NCBI RefSeq assembly: GCF_019711195.1
Contig: NZ_CP081299.1
Span: 1,116,001 to 1,180,000, forward strand
Direction of reading: 5' to 3'
Length of the DNA: 64,000 nt
Source: Dyadobacter sp. NIV53
GTDB taxonomy: Bacteria > Bacteroidota > Bacteroidia > Cytophagales > Spirosomataceae
Below are positions 18,942-27,456 of the stretch, piece by piece. How positions within the stretch are numbered: position 1 is the first letter of the stretch; every line of letters begins with the position of its first letter. The notes below the pieces were generated by a model. It was not told the origin of the DNA and ran no database searches. It saw only the letters and a list, made by a program, of their open reading frames with translations. Both the position numbers and the translations under genes were made by a program.

Positions 18942-19400
18942 TCATACAGCCGGGTTCTGATTATTATTTAGGTAAAAACCCAACTGATAGTTCTGCCAGT
19001 CCGTTAATAAAACTTCCTTGACCGCAGTGATGTAACTCGGAAGACTGGATGGTTTTACAACATACCCAGTTGCACCTAACTCTTCTGAAAGCTCAATATA
19101 ACCTGTATCATTTGACGTGGAAAGCATAATTACCGCTACGGACTTTGTTCTGGCCCTAATTTCGGCCAGGCATTCGAACCCGTTCATGCCCGGCATGTTG
19201 ATATCTAAAAATACCAGGTCATCCGGTTCCATTTTATCCAGGTAGCGGATAACTTCAAACCCGTTTTTTGCTATCTGCAAATGGATGTTTATCTGAAAAT
19301 CTTTGATAGACTCCCTGAAAAGGAAGATGTCGTCCTCATCATCGTCTGCCAGTAAAATAGTGCGGGTTTGCAGAATGAACGATTCGCTAAAAATATCCAC
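18942..19400 (-). CDS. Single-domain response regulator (CheY-like), paralogue of 13180-13641
   Basis: A 152-residue lone receiver with acidic cluster LADDDEDDIFLF, phospho-acceptor region LVFLDINMPGMNG, switch residues MLSTSND and the conserved Lys in GYVVKPSS. It shares the DDIFLFRES start and the TDWQNYQLGFYL ending with the receiver at 13180, so the two are paralogues that probably serve the same or related kinases. It is divergent from the kinase at 19692. No output domain is present. Confidence 0.92.
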   Translation of the reverse strand: MDIFSESFILQTRTILLADDDEDDIFLFRESIKDFQINIHLQIAKNGFEVIRYLDKMEPDDLVFLDINMPGMNGFECLAEIRARTKSVAVIMLSTSNDTGYIELSEELGATGYVVKPSSLPSYITAVKEVLLTDWQNYQLGFYLNNNQNPAV

Positions 19401-19691
19401 AGTGGTTTTTAAATGTTGTGTTATAAAAAACGGCTTAAAGAAAAGTCCGGAAGTGCTGGTTAAAGATAAAACAAATGGCCGGCTTTAGTTACCTGTTTAA
19501 ATTTGTATGAAAAGATTTTTCTCACTTTTCAAGATTACCCTCCTGCAATTCAGCTAAGTACATGACGGGTTTTTTAATTTGATAAACAATAATAATAAAA
19601 AATATCGTATATTGTAGAAAAAGTTCGATTTCAATAATCGCTCCAATTATGTAAACTGACCCGAAAATCCAATTTCCTCCATAAACAGTAT

Positions 19692-20720
19692 ATGAACAAA
19701 TGGAATGACCCCACACTCGTACTCATTTCTGTTGGTAAGGTTAACCTTCAAATCCAGGAAAAAGAAAAGCGTGCACAAGAACTGCATATAGCTAACGAAG
19801 AGCTTCTTTTTCAAAACATTGAAAAAGAAAAAAGAGCGGAAGAATTAATTGTGGCGAACCAGGAACTGGTGCGCCAAAATACAGAGAAAGAAAAAAGGGC
19901 GGAAGAGTTAATAAAGGCCAACCAGGATCTGGCCTCGCAAAATAAAGAAATCAAAAAGCTTTCGGAAGCACTGGAACTGGCAAACAACCAGTTGGCTTCA
20001 CAGTTTATCGAAAAAGAGAAACAAGCACTCAGCCTGGAAGCTGCTAATCAGGAACTTGAATCTTTTTCTTATTCGGTTTCCCACGATTTAAGGGCTCCAT
20101 TAAGGGCAATAAACGGTTTTACAGAAATTCTGCTCGAAGATTATATAGAGCAGCTTGGGGATGATGCGCAGTACCTGCTCAGTGAAATAATTGCCAACTC
20201 ACAAAAGATGGGACAGCTTATTGATAACCTGCTGGATTTCTCCCGGGTCAGCAAACAGCAAATCTCGGCTGGCCGCATTGACACACAACAATTGGTAAAC
20301 TCGGTAATCACGCAGCTCCGAAAGCTGGAACCAGGCAGGGATATAACTTTCGATATCGGCCATCTGGAACCTGCAATGGGCGACCGTAACATGCTGAGAC
20401 AGGTTTATGTCAACCTGATTTCAAATGCACTGAAATATTCATCAAAAATAGAAAAATCCATAATACAGATTGGCTGTTTTACCGAATTTGATCTGCAGAC
20501 ATTTTACGTCAAAGACAATGGTGCAGGTTTCGATATGATGTATTATGACAAACTATTCGGTGTCTTCCAGCGACTGCACAGCAGCAACGAATTTGAAGGT
20601 ACAGGCGTTGGGCTGGCTATTGTCCAGAAAATTATCACTAAACATGATGGCAGGGTTTGGGCAGAGGGCAAGGTAGGTGAAGGGGCTTCTTTTTATTTCT
20701 CACTCCCGGTTCTCTCATAA
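19692..20720 (+). CDS. Cytoplasmic histidine kinase with five 21-residue coiled-coil repeats
   Basis: A 342-residue kinase with no signal peptide, membrane helix or recognisable sensor domain. Residues 23-127 are five consecutive 21-residue units (three heptads each), starting EKEKRAQEL, EKEKRAEEL, EKEKRAEEL, EIKKLSEAL and EKEKQALSL; the last unit runs straight into SVSHDLRAPLRAI with the phospho-accepting His131. HATPase motifs (NLISNALKYS, DNGAGFD, GTGVGLAIV) follow and the length is complete. Its signal may enter through the coiled coil or through a partner. It opens a run of four same-strand signalling genes (gaps 24, 51 and 22 bp), so the nearby receivers are likely partners. Confidence 0.92.
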   Translation: MNKWNDPTLVLISVGKVNLQIQEKEKRAQELHIANEELLFQNIEKEKRAEELIVANQELVRQNTEKEKRAEELIKANQDLASQNKEIKKLSEALELANNQLASQFIEKEKQALSLEAANQELESFSYSVSHDLRAPLRAINGFTEILLEDYIEQLGDDAQYLLSEIIANSQKMGQLIDNLLDFSRVSKQQISAGRIDTQQLVNSVITQLRKLEPGRDITFDIGHLEPAMGDRNMLRQVYVNLISNALKYSSKIEKSIIQIGCFTEFDLQTFYVKDNGAGFDMMYYDKLFGVFQRLHSSNEFEGTGVGLAIVQKIITKHDGRVWAEGKVGEGASFYFSLPVLS

Positions 20721-20744
20721 TTTTACCTGCTACTCACAATACCA

Positions 20745-21188
20745 ATGGAAAACGAAGAAATCCAGATCCTCTTAGTTGAAGATAATAAGGCAGACGCCGC
20801 ACTGACGATCCGGGCCCTTAAAAAACATAACCTGGCAAGTAACCTGATACATCTGATCGATGGTGCACAGGCTCTGGATTTTATCTTTGGAAAAGGTGAA
20901 TTCACAGGCAGAAATACGGATATAAAACCAAAAGTGATTTTTCTGGATCTCAAAATGCCAAAAGTAAGCGGCCTTGAGGTGCTCAGGATTATTAAAAGTG
21001 ATGAAAAAACCAAACTGATCCCAGTGGTCATGATGACCTCATCCAAAGAGGAAAAGGATATTATTGAAAGTCATCAGCTGGGCGTCAACAGTTATGTTGT
21101 CAAACCGCTTGGCTTTGAAAATTTTTCTAAGACGATCGTGGAACTTGGTTTTTACTGGCTTGCTGTTAACAATGTCCCGGGGCAATAG
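20745..21188 (+). CDS. Single-domain response regulator, Rcp1-like
   Basis: A 147-residue receiver: acidic residues in ILLVEDNKADAALT, phospho-acceptor Asp in VIFLDLKMPKVSG, Thr/Ser in VMMTSSKEE and Lys in YVVKPLGFENF. The insert around FGKGEFTGRNTDIKPK is typical of the Rcp1 branch, first described as partners of cyanobacterial phytochrome kinases and common beside cytoplasmic kinases of the SHDLRAPL type. It starts 24 bp after the kinase at 19692 and precedes the multi-PAS kinase by 51 bp. No phytochrome is encoded here. Confidence 0.93.
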   Translation: MENEEIQILLVEDNKADAALTIRALKKHNLASNLIHLIDGAQALDFIFGKGEFTGRNTDIKPKVIFLDLKMPKVSGLEVLRIIKSDEKTKLIPVVMMTSSKEEKDIIESHQLGVNSYVVKPLGFENFSKTIVELGFYWLAVNNVPGQ

Positions 21189-21239
21189 CCATTGGGTGAT
21201 ACAACTTATAATCCGCAGTAAACAGCCAGATGGCAGCTT

Positions 21240-24194
21240 ATGTTTAAAATGATAAAAATCCTGCATATAGAAGATATGCCCAGTGATGCCCTGCTGATAA
21301 AAAATGCGCTGGATAAATCAAAAATCCCTTATCAGGGGCTCGTTGTAGATACCCGAATCAAATTTATTGCTGCATTGACGGAATTTTCCCCTGACATCAT
21401 CCTTTGTGATCATTCACTGCCATCTTTTAATTCGACCGATGCACTCAAAATAGTAAGGCAGAATACGCTGGATATACCTTTTGTCATTATCACTGCTACC
21501 ATGAGCGATGAGTCCGCAGTGGACCTGATCATGAAAGGGGCAGACGACTATATCCTGAAAGACCGGCTGAGCCGGCTTCCCATTGCGATACTGAACGCAC
21601 TGGAAAAATTCCGCTTAAAAAAAGAGCACCAAAAATTTTTAGATGCGCTCATTTCAAGTGAAAAAAGGTACCGGGCCCTTGTTGAACACAGTACAGACGG
21701 GGTTATCATCCTTGACGCCTTGGGAAAACCGACATTTGTGTCCCCATCTGTAAAAAACGTATTAGGTTACGAACAAAGCGAGGTTGAAGCAATGGATTTA
21801 TATACCATCATGCATCCCGATGACACTCCCGGCGTCAGGCTCATGCTAAAAAAAATACTTGATAACCCGGGCAAGACAATCAAAGGGCATACAGGCCGGA
21901 TGCTGCACAGAGATGGCAGCTGGAGATGGATCGAAGCCACGGTCACCAACTTGCTGAACGATCCGGCAGTCAACGGAATTGTAGATAACTTCAGGGATGT
22001 TACTGAAAAGCGGATCAGTGAGCAGCTCATGATCGACAGTGAAGAAAAATACAGGTTGTTATTTGAAACCAGCATGGATGGTATACTGCTCACCCGACAG
22101 AACGGACAGGTACTGGCAGCTAACCAGGCGGCATGCAACATTTTTGAAATGACCCAGGATGAAATTATTACTGTAGGCAGATCAGGCTTAACGGATGTCA
22201 ATGACCCTGCACTTTCCTTATTGCTCAATGAGCGTGACCGGACTGGTAAATCAGGTGGTGAAATCACGATGCTGCGCATGGACGGATCCCGTTTTGCCGG
22301 TGAGGTCTCATTGACAGTATTTAAGACTGCGCATGGAAACGAGAATACATCCATGATTATCCGGGATGTCAGCAATAGAAAAAAGGCGGATGAGAATGAC
22401 CGTTTTCAGGCAAATCTGTTAAATACTATAGGCCAGGCAATTATTTATACTGACCTGAGCGGAGTGATCAATTACTGGAACCAGGCTGCCCGGCAGATAT
22501 ATGGCTGGACTACTACCGAGGTACTGGGAAAAAATATATCCGAAATTATACCTTCCATGGCTACCGGGCATCAGATCAGCGAAATTCAGCATGCATTGCA
22601 ACAGGGCCACACCTGGTCAGGCGAATTTAATAAAAGCAGAAAAAACGGTTCTTACTTCCCGGCTTTGGTTAACTACTCACCGGTATATGACCAAAACCAG
22701 GAGTTAAGTGGTATGGTCAGTATATCCAGTGATATCACTGAAAAAAGAGCCTTAGAACGTCTTTTGGATAAGGCAACCAACATGGCGCGGATTGGAAGTT
22801 ATGAAATTGATCTGGTAAACAACCTCATTTTCTGGTCACCCATGACCAAACAAATCCATGAAGTAGAAACTGATTATATCCCGGAAACAAAAACAAACCT
22901 GATTTTTTTTAAGGCAGGCTACAGCCGGAATGCGATAACAGCAGCAGTTGACCAGGCTTTGCAGAACCAAACATACTTTGATCTTGAACTTCAGATCATT
23001 ACTGCAAGGGGAAACCACCGATGGGTACGCGTGATTGGCGAAGCTGAACTGGTTGGTGGAAAGTGTATTCTGTACGGCAGTTTTCAGGATATAGACAAAA
23101 TGAAGAAAACCGAGCTTGAAGTCCTCAGGGCCTATGAAGATAAAAATATTATCCTTGAAAGTATTGGTGATGCATTTTTTGCTGTCGACAAAGATTGGGT
23201 AGTCAATTACTGGAATAAGGAAGCCGCAAGACTGCTGGCACAGACCAAGGACAATGTTTTAAACAGAAACCTGTGGGAAGTATTCTCTGAAAGCAGAGAG
23301 TCGGAGTCATATACCAAATATACCCAGGCTGTTAATAACAACCAGATCGTTCATTTCGAAGATTACTATCAACCTTTGGACAGGTGGCTGGAAGTCAGTG
23401 CTTATCCTTCCGCAAATGGCCTTTCTGTCTTTTTTAAAGATATTTCAGAAAGGAAATTATCAGAAAAGAAACTCAGGGAACTGAATAGTGACCTTCAGCA
23501 ATATACCAATGAGCTTGTCCTTTCCAATAAAGGACTGGAACAGTTCTCCTATATGGTATCTCATAACCTGCGCGCACCGGTTGCCAATATTATTGGCCTG
23601 GCCGGGCTTTTAGGCGAGGAAGATTATCCGGAAGATGTCAGAAAAGATTTCTTAGACGGAATTCAGGAAAATGTCATGCGCCTGGACAATGTCATAGGTG
23701 ATTTAAATACCATTTTACAGGTTAAACGGCAGGTTGGTGAAAAGAACAAAACGGTAAACCTGCAATTGCTGGTCGACAATATAAAATCCAGTATCGATGG
23801 CCTGATCCTGAAAGAAAATGTTCAGATCATTACAGATTTTAGTGCGAAAAATGAATTTGTGGCACTTAGGACTTACCTGCACAGCATATTTTACAACCTG
23901 ATCATTAACAGTATCAAATATCACCAGTCCGGCCTGGCTCCGGTGATGGAAATCAGGAGTGCTGTTTCCGGCCGCTTACTTACAATATCATTTAAAGACA
24001 ATGGTATGGGGATCGACCTGGTTAAAAACGAGGGGCAGGTTTTTGGCCTCTATAAACGTTTTCACCAGCATGTGGAAGGTAAGGGAATGGGGCTTTTTAT
24101 GGTTAGAACACAGGTAGAAATCCTGGGCGGTACCGTATCAGTGAGCAGTGAGGTTAACAAGGGTACTGAGTTTTTGATCAGGTTCCAAATTTAA
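21240..24194 (+). CDS. REC-multi-PAS histidine kinase
   Basis: A 984-residue cytoplasmic kinase. An N-terminal receiver (about 4-120; IEDMPSD, phospho-acceptor Asp57 in ILCDHSLPSF, Lys in YILKDRLSRLP) is followed by about five PAS domains starting near residues 143, 270, 390, 512 and 640, each linked by DITE/DVTE-like ends, then a kinase core with His775 in MVSHNLRAPVANI and HATPase motifs DNGMGIDL and GKGMGLFMV. The H-box has Asn instead of Asp after His, as in the HNLRAP kinase branch. The frame can start at the ATG at 21240 or at an in-frame ATG three codons later. It sits inside the four-gene signalling run. The PAS ligands cannot be told from sequence. Confidence 0.93.
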   Translation: MFKMIKILHIEDMPSDALLIKNALDKSKIPYQGLVVDTRIKFIAALTEFSPDIILCDHSLPSFNSTDALKIVRQNTLDIPFVIITATMSDESAVDLIMKGADDYILKDRLSRLPIAILNALEKFRLKKEHQKFLDALISSEKRYRALVEHSTDGVIILDALGKPTFVSPSVKNVLGYEQSEVEAMDLYTIMHPDDTPGVRLMLKKILDNPGKTIKGHTGRMLHRDGSWRWIEATVTNLLNDPAVNGIVDNFRDVTEKRISEQLMIDSEEKYRLLFETSMDGILLTRQNGQVLAANQAACNIFEMTQDEIITVGRSGLTDVNDPALSLLLNERDRTGKSGGEITMLRMDGSRFAGEVSLTVFKTAHGNENTSMIIRDVSNRKKADENDRFQANLLNTIGQAIIYTDLSGVINYWNQAARQIYGWTTTEVLGKNISEIIPSMATGHQISEIQHALQQGHTWSGEFNKSRKNGSYFPALVNYSPVYDQNQELSGMVSISSDITEKRALERLLDKATNMARIGSYEIDLVNNLIFWSPMTKQIHEVETDYIPETKTNLIFFKAGYSRNAITAAVDQALQNQTYFDLELQIITARGNHRWVRVIGEAELVGGKCILYGSFQDIDKMKKTELEVLRAYEDKNIILESIGDAFFAVDKDWVVNYWNKEAARLLAQTKDNVLNRNLWEVFSESRESESYTKYTQAVNNNQIVHFEDYYQPLDRWLEVSAYPSANGLSVFFKDISERKLSEKKLRELNSDLQQYTNELVLSNKGLEQFSYMVSHNLRAPVANIIGLAGLLGEEDYPEDVRKDFLDGIQENVMRLDNVIGDLNTILQVKRQVGEKNKTVNLQLLVDNIKSSIDGLILKENVQIITDFSAKNEFVALRTYLHSIFYNLIINSIKYHQSGLAPVMEIRSAVSGRLLTISFKDNGMGIDLVKNEGQVFGLYKRFHQHVEGKGMGLFMVRTQVEILGGTVSVSSEVNKGTEFLIRFQI

Positions 24195-24216
24195 TACATA
24201 GATAAAATCTTATAAT

Positions 24217-24648
24217 ATGAAATCCGCATATCGTATTATTGTTGTAGACGATGACCCAGCGAATAACCTGATTTGTAAACATATCATCCACAGGTTTGAT
24301 AAAGAAGCTCAGGTCACACTTTTCACGGACCCTGCAAAAGCATTGGAAGCGATTAAGGAGATTTATAGCCTGGGTACAGATAGTAATCCAACTATCATTT
24401 TGCTTGACATTAATATGCCTGTCATCACAGGATGGGAATTTCTGGAAAAATTCAAAATGCTTGACGAAAAAATCCGGAAACAAATAACGATCTATATTCT
24501 TTCCTCATCCATTGACGACGGTGATATTGAGAAAGCGGATAAAAACCCATACGTAAAAGCGTATTTCCAAAAACCTTTAAGACTTGAAACAGTACGGCTA
24601 ATCTTACAACTACCGTCCGATCACCCAACGGATAAGAAATTGCCGTAG
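24217..24648 (+). CDS. Single-domain response regulator (CheY-like)
   Basis: A 143-residue receiver with VVDDDPANNLICK, phospho-acceptor Asp in ILLDINMPVITGWEF, Ser in ILSSSIDDGD and Lys in AYFQKPLRLE. It follows the multi-PAS kinase by 22 bp and ends the signalling run, closed by a terminator at 24731. It is more distant from the other three receivers than they are from one another and is the likely direct target of the HNLRAP kinase. Confidence 0.92.
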   Translation: MKSAYRIIVVDDDPANNLICKHIIHRFDKEAQVTLFTDPAKALEAIKEIYSLGTDSNPTIILLDINMPVITGWEFLEKFKMLDEKIRKQITIYILSSSIDDGDIEKADKNPYVKAYFQKPLRLETVRLILQLPSDHPTDKKLP

Positions 24649-24730
24649 CTTATCTGAATCCTGTTTTTAAGAAACATCATAAGATTATTGATCCAGAAAT
24701 GCACAGGAATATTTTCGAAAAAAAACCTGA

Positions 24731-24767
24731 AGAATAAGCCCTCCTATTATGAACGGCTTATTCTTTC
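24731..24767. terminator. Intrinsic terminator between convergent genes
   Basis: A perfect 10-bp stem (24731-24740 with 24755-24764) with a 14-nt loop. A short TTC/TTTC run follows on the + strand, and an A-run just left of the stem gives U-residues on the reverse strand, so it can serve both the signalling operon and the methyltransferase gene. Confidence 0.65.
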
Positions 24768-24798
24768 GCATACCGAAGACGGGATACCGGGAGTCCAA

Positions 24799-25632
24799 TC
24801 AGCGTAAAACCGTTACTTTCAGGAACGTAGCAGGTATGGAAGTGGTATTTTTATCTGTACTCTGGTTCTGGCTTTCAAACAACACTTCCAGTTCATGCTG
24901 TAAGTCAGCAGCATTCCCATTTTTTTCCGCAGCTTCAAATGCGTTCATCGTGGGGCCATAGTAATTTCTGAAAGTTTCAAGAAAAATAGCCGGGGCAAAG
25001 GGAGCCTGAAATGTAAATGTTTCCCTGGTAAATGAAATATTCTCTTTCAAGGCACCTGCACTAATAAAACGTTCTGTCACATCTTTTTCGACACCCCATA
25101 ACATCGGGCTTATAAACCCTTCAGGCGGCGGTGGCGTGTAAGCGGAGCTCACTTTCAATATCTGGGCTACCAGTGTCGGATCGCCCGGTATCCAGTTTCC
25201 CATGACGATCTTCCCTCCACGGCGTACAACACGGAACATCTCCTTTGCCACATCAAATGGTTTGGGAGCGAACATGGCACCGAAAATGCTCACAACCAGA
25301 TCAAAAGTTTCATCTGCAATACCCTGCAAATCTATTGCGTCACCTTCACTAAAGGTAATATTAGTAAGCCCTTCCGCCTTTACCCTGGCGTTTCCGGCTT
25401 CAACAAGGTTTCTTGCAATGTCGACACCCTGGACATTTGCACCAAGCCTGGCTGCCGGTATAGCGGTCGTGCCATCTCCACATCCAAGATCCAGAACATC
25501 CATACCGTCGGTGATCCCCAATTTTGCCACCAGTGCTTCTCCGCTTTCACGCATGGTTTCAGCGAGGCGCGTGAAGTCCCCTTTTTCCCACAAAGCTTTG
25601 TTTGCATTCATGTGTTTTTCAGTTTTCGCCAA
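24799..25632 (-). CDS. Class I SAM-dependent methyltransferase
   Basis: A 277-residue soluble protein with a Rossmann-type methyltransferase core: motif I VLDLGCGDGT, an acidic end of strand 2 in VQGVDIARN, SEGDAIDLQ, and the post-core FDLVVSIFGAMFAP and VVRRGGKIVMGNW segments. This fits the UbiE/Coq5-like Methyltransf_11/25 group. The substrate is unknown. The frame starts at the ATG at 25632; an in-frame ATG seven codons later (MNANKALW) is equally possible. It stands alone and convergent to the signalling operon. Confidence 0.9.
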   Translation of the reverse strand: MAKTEKHMNANKALWEKGDFTRLAETMRESGEALVAKLGITDGMDVLDLGCGDGTTAIPAARLGANVQGVDIARNLVEAGNARVKAEGLTNITFSEGDAIDLQGIADETFDLVVSIFGAMFAPKPFDVAKEMFRVVRRGGKIVMGNWIPGDPTLVAQILKVSSAYTPPPPEGFISPMLWGVEKDVTERFISAGALKENISFTRETFTFQAPFAPAIFLETFRNYYGPTMNAFEAAEKNGNAADLQHELEVLFESQNQSTDKNTTSIPATFLKVTVLR

Positions 25633-25979
25633 AAATTTTTACAAAGTAAAAAAATGTAAATTCCGAGATCAATACCGGTCAATCAATAGTCGCATTCCAC
25701 CTTACCGGAGTTTAGATACGAAGGTTCATTTTTACGCGTATTTATTTTGATGGATTTATTTTCGTTGTTGATTTTGATTCAATGAAGTAATGAAACCAAA
25801 CATATTCCAGGATTTCAAAAAAGTTGGTGATCCGGGCATTTCACCTGATACACTCAGAATAAATACAGCAGAAACTTAAATTCAGATTATTATACCAAGA
25901 AAGTAAATTAGGATACATTATCAGCTTTAATGGGTTTGTACCTTGTTTTCCTGCTCAACGCGCCAACCGTTTTTTCTCA
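25633..25979. other. Intergenic region, no recognised gene
   Basis: A 347-bp gap between divergent genes. The only frame of note is a 29-codon one on the + strand (25790-25879) of mixed composition that I do not recognise and do not call. No convincing promoter pair or hairpin was found. Confidence 0.4.
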
Positions 25980-27299
25980 ATGACCTCAACGACTGAAGAA
26001 ACTAACAAAAACTGGAACTGGTATGAAAAACTGGCTTTCCGGTTTTTCTTTATTCTCCTGATAATGCACGCTGAACCATGGGGCTGGCCGGCATCGTTGC
26101 CAGTAGTCGGCGATTATTTAGGTTTAATTATCCAGCCATATTATGATTTTTTTGATTGGCTAACCGGTTTGGTCAAAAAACATATCCTGCATACCGACCT
26201 GATTATAACCCCAAATGGAAGTGGTGATACGATCGACTCATGGATTATTTACAGCCTTATTTTTGTCATTTCACTTGCCGGAACCATTATATGGACTTTA
26301 ACTGACCGCCGTAATAAAAGGTACGACCTGCTCAATACATGGCTTCAGGTGATCATTCGGTATTATCTGGCCAAGACCATGTTTGTTTACGGATTGATAA
26401 AACTGTTTCCCCTTCAGATGCCCTCCCCGTCGCTAAGCCAGCTGATTACCCCATTGGGAGAATATTCCCGAATGCGCCTTGCATGGCTGTTTATCGGATC
26501 GTCATCTTCCTATCAGATTTTCTCAGGCTTCTGCGAACTGCTCGGCGGGTTGCTGTTATTGTCCCGGCGTACAAGCTCACTGGGTGCACTTATCCTGGTA
26601 ACTGTCTTAACGCACGTGGTGGCACTGAATGTTTTCTTTGATATTCCCGTCAAATTGTATAGCAGTATTTTACTTGTCATGAGCATTTACCTGCTGGTTC
26701 CTAATATCCGGCAATTTTGGAGCTTCTTTATTTTACACATACCCGTTCAACTTACTTTCCCCGGCCTGAACCTGAAAAAGAAATGGAAACGGGTTACCAG
26801 GATTGCCTTAAAAACGATTTTCATTGCTGCATTTCTGATGTGGCCATTTTATGAAAACATGAATACTTACAGTAAAGGAAACCTGGTTTGGGGTGCTGAA
26901 AAAGGCGTTATTTCGGGATACTTTAATGTGGAAGAATTCCGTGTAAACGGCCGGAACGTAATGCGTACAGCTGCTGACACTTTTCGGTGGGAAAACCTTG
27001 TTTTTGAGGACTGGAATGCAGGAAGTATAAAGTCCGGTGTTTCGCAGGGAACCTCACTACGTTATGGACGTGATTATTTTGACTACAAAGCAGATACCAT
27101 ACAAAATGTCCTGCAGATCAAATTCAGAAAAGACAGCGTTCGCAACTTTAAGCTTACATATACCTTGCCTGACCCGGACCATCTTATATTGTCAGGCCGG
27201 CGTGGCAATGATTCTCTTTATGTATTTCTAAAAAAGAAAAATACAGGTCATTTTCTTTTGAACAACCCTTTGAACTGGGTCCAGAATAGTGTTCCGTGA
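25980..27299 (+). CDS. DoxX-like integral membrane protein with C-terminal soluble domain
   Basis: A 439-residue membrane protein. Helices are visible near residues 20-35, 82-100, 120-140, 168-190, 197-215 and 222-240, and again near 272-290 (IALKTIFIAAFLMWPF). FVYGLIKLFPLQMPSPS and the following GFCELLGGLLLLSRR, LGALILVTVLTHVVALN resemble DoxX/DoxD-type quinone-linked or oxidative-stress membrane proteins. The last 150 residues look like a soluble beta-rich domain facing one side of the membrane. It stands 157 bp upstream of the photolyase-like gene on the same strand, which may mean shared transcription. The exact role is not known. Confidence 0.7.
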   Translation: MTSTTEETNKNWNWYEKLAFRFFFILLIMHAEPWGWPASLPVVGDYLGLIIQPYYDFFDWLTGLVKKHILHTDLIITPNGSGDTIDSWIIYSLIFVISLAGTIIWTLTDRRNKRYDLLNTWLQVIIRYYLAKTMFVYGLIKLFPLQMPSPSLSQLITPLGEYSRMRLAWLFIGSSSSYQIFSGFCELLGGLLLLSRRTSSLGALILVTVLTHVVALNVFFDIPVKLYSSILLVMSIYLLVPNIRQFWSFFILHIPVQLTFPGLNLKKKWKRVTRIALKTIFIAAFLMWPFYENMNTYSKGNLVWGAEKGVISGYFNVEEFRVNGRNVMRTAADTFRWENLVFEDWNAGSIKSGVSQGTSLRYGRDYFDYKADTIQNVLQIKFRKDSVRNFKLTYTLPDPDHLILSGRRGNDSLYVFLKKKNTGHFLLNNPLNWVQNSVP

Positions 27300-27456
27300 C
27301 CTGGTGTTTATTTGTAACCTGTCAGCAAAACGATTACAAAATGTAACAATTCATAATATTTAGACGATAAGCTAAGCAATCAGGCTCCGTTTTTAATAAA
27401 AAAGTATTCTGAAGCCGGGAATGAAATTTGTATAACCATTCCTGAAAACAAAATAC

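Noticed and set aside
19522..19716. Small hydrophobic frame on the - strand
   Set aside because: It overlaps the start of the kinase and arises from AT-rich intergenic sequence; no family or promoter.
21767..22375. Open frame of 202 codons on the - strand
   Set aside because: It is antisense to the PAS domains of the kinase and has Ser-rich, family-free sequence.
25202..25750. Open frame of 182 codons on the + strand
   Set aside because: It is antisense to the methyltransferase core motifs.
25790..25879. 29-codon frame (MKPNIFQDFKKVGDPG...)
   Set aside because: Too short to judge, no recognised family and no clear expression signals.
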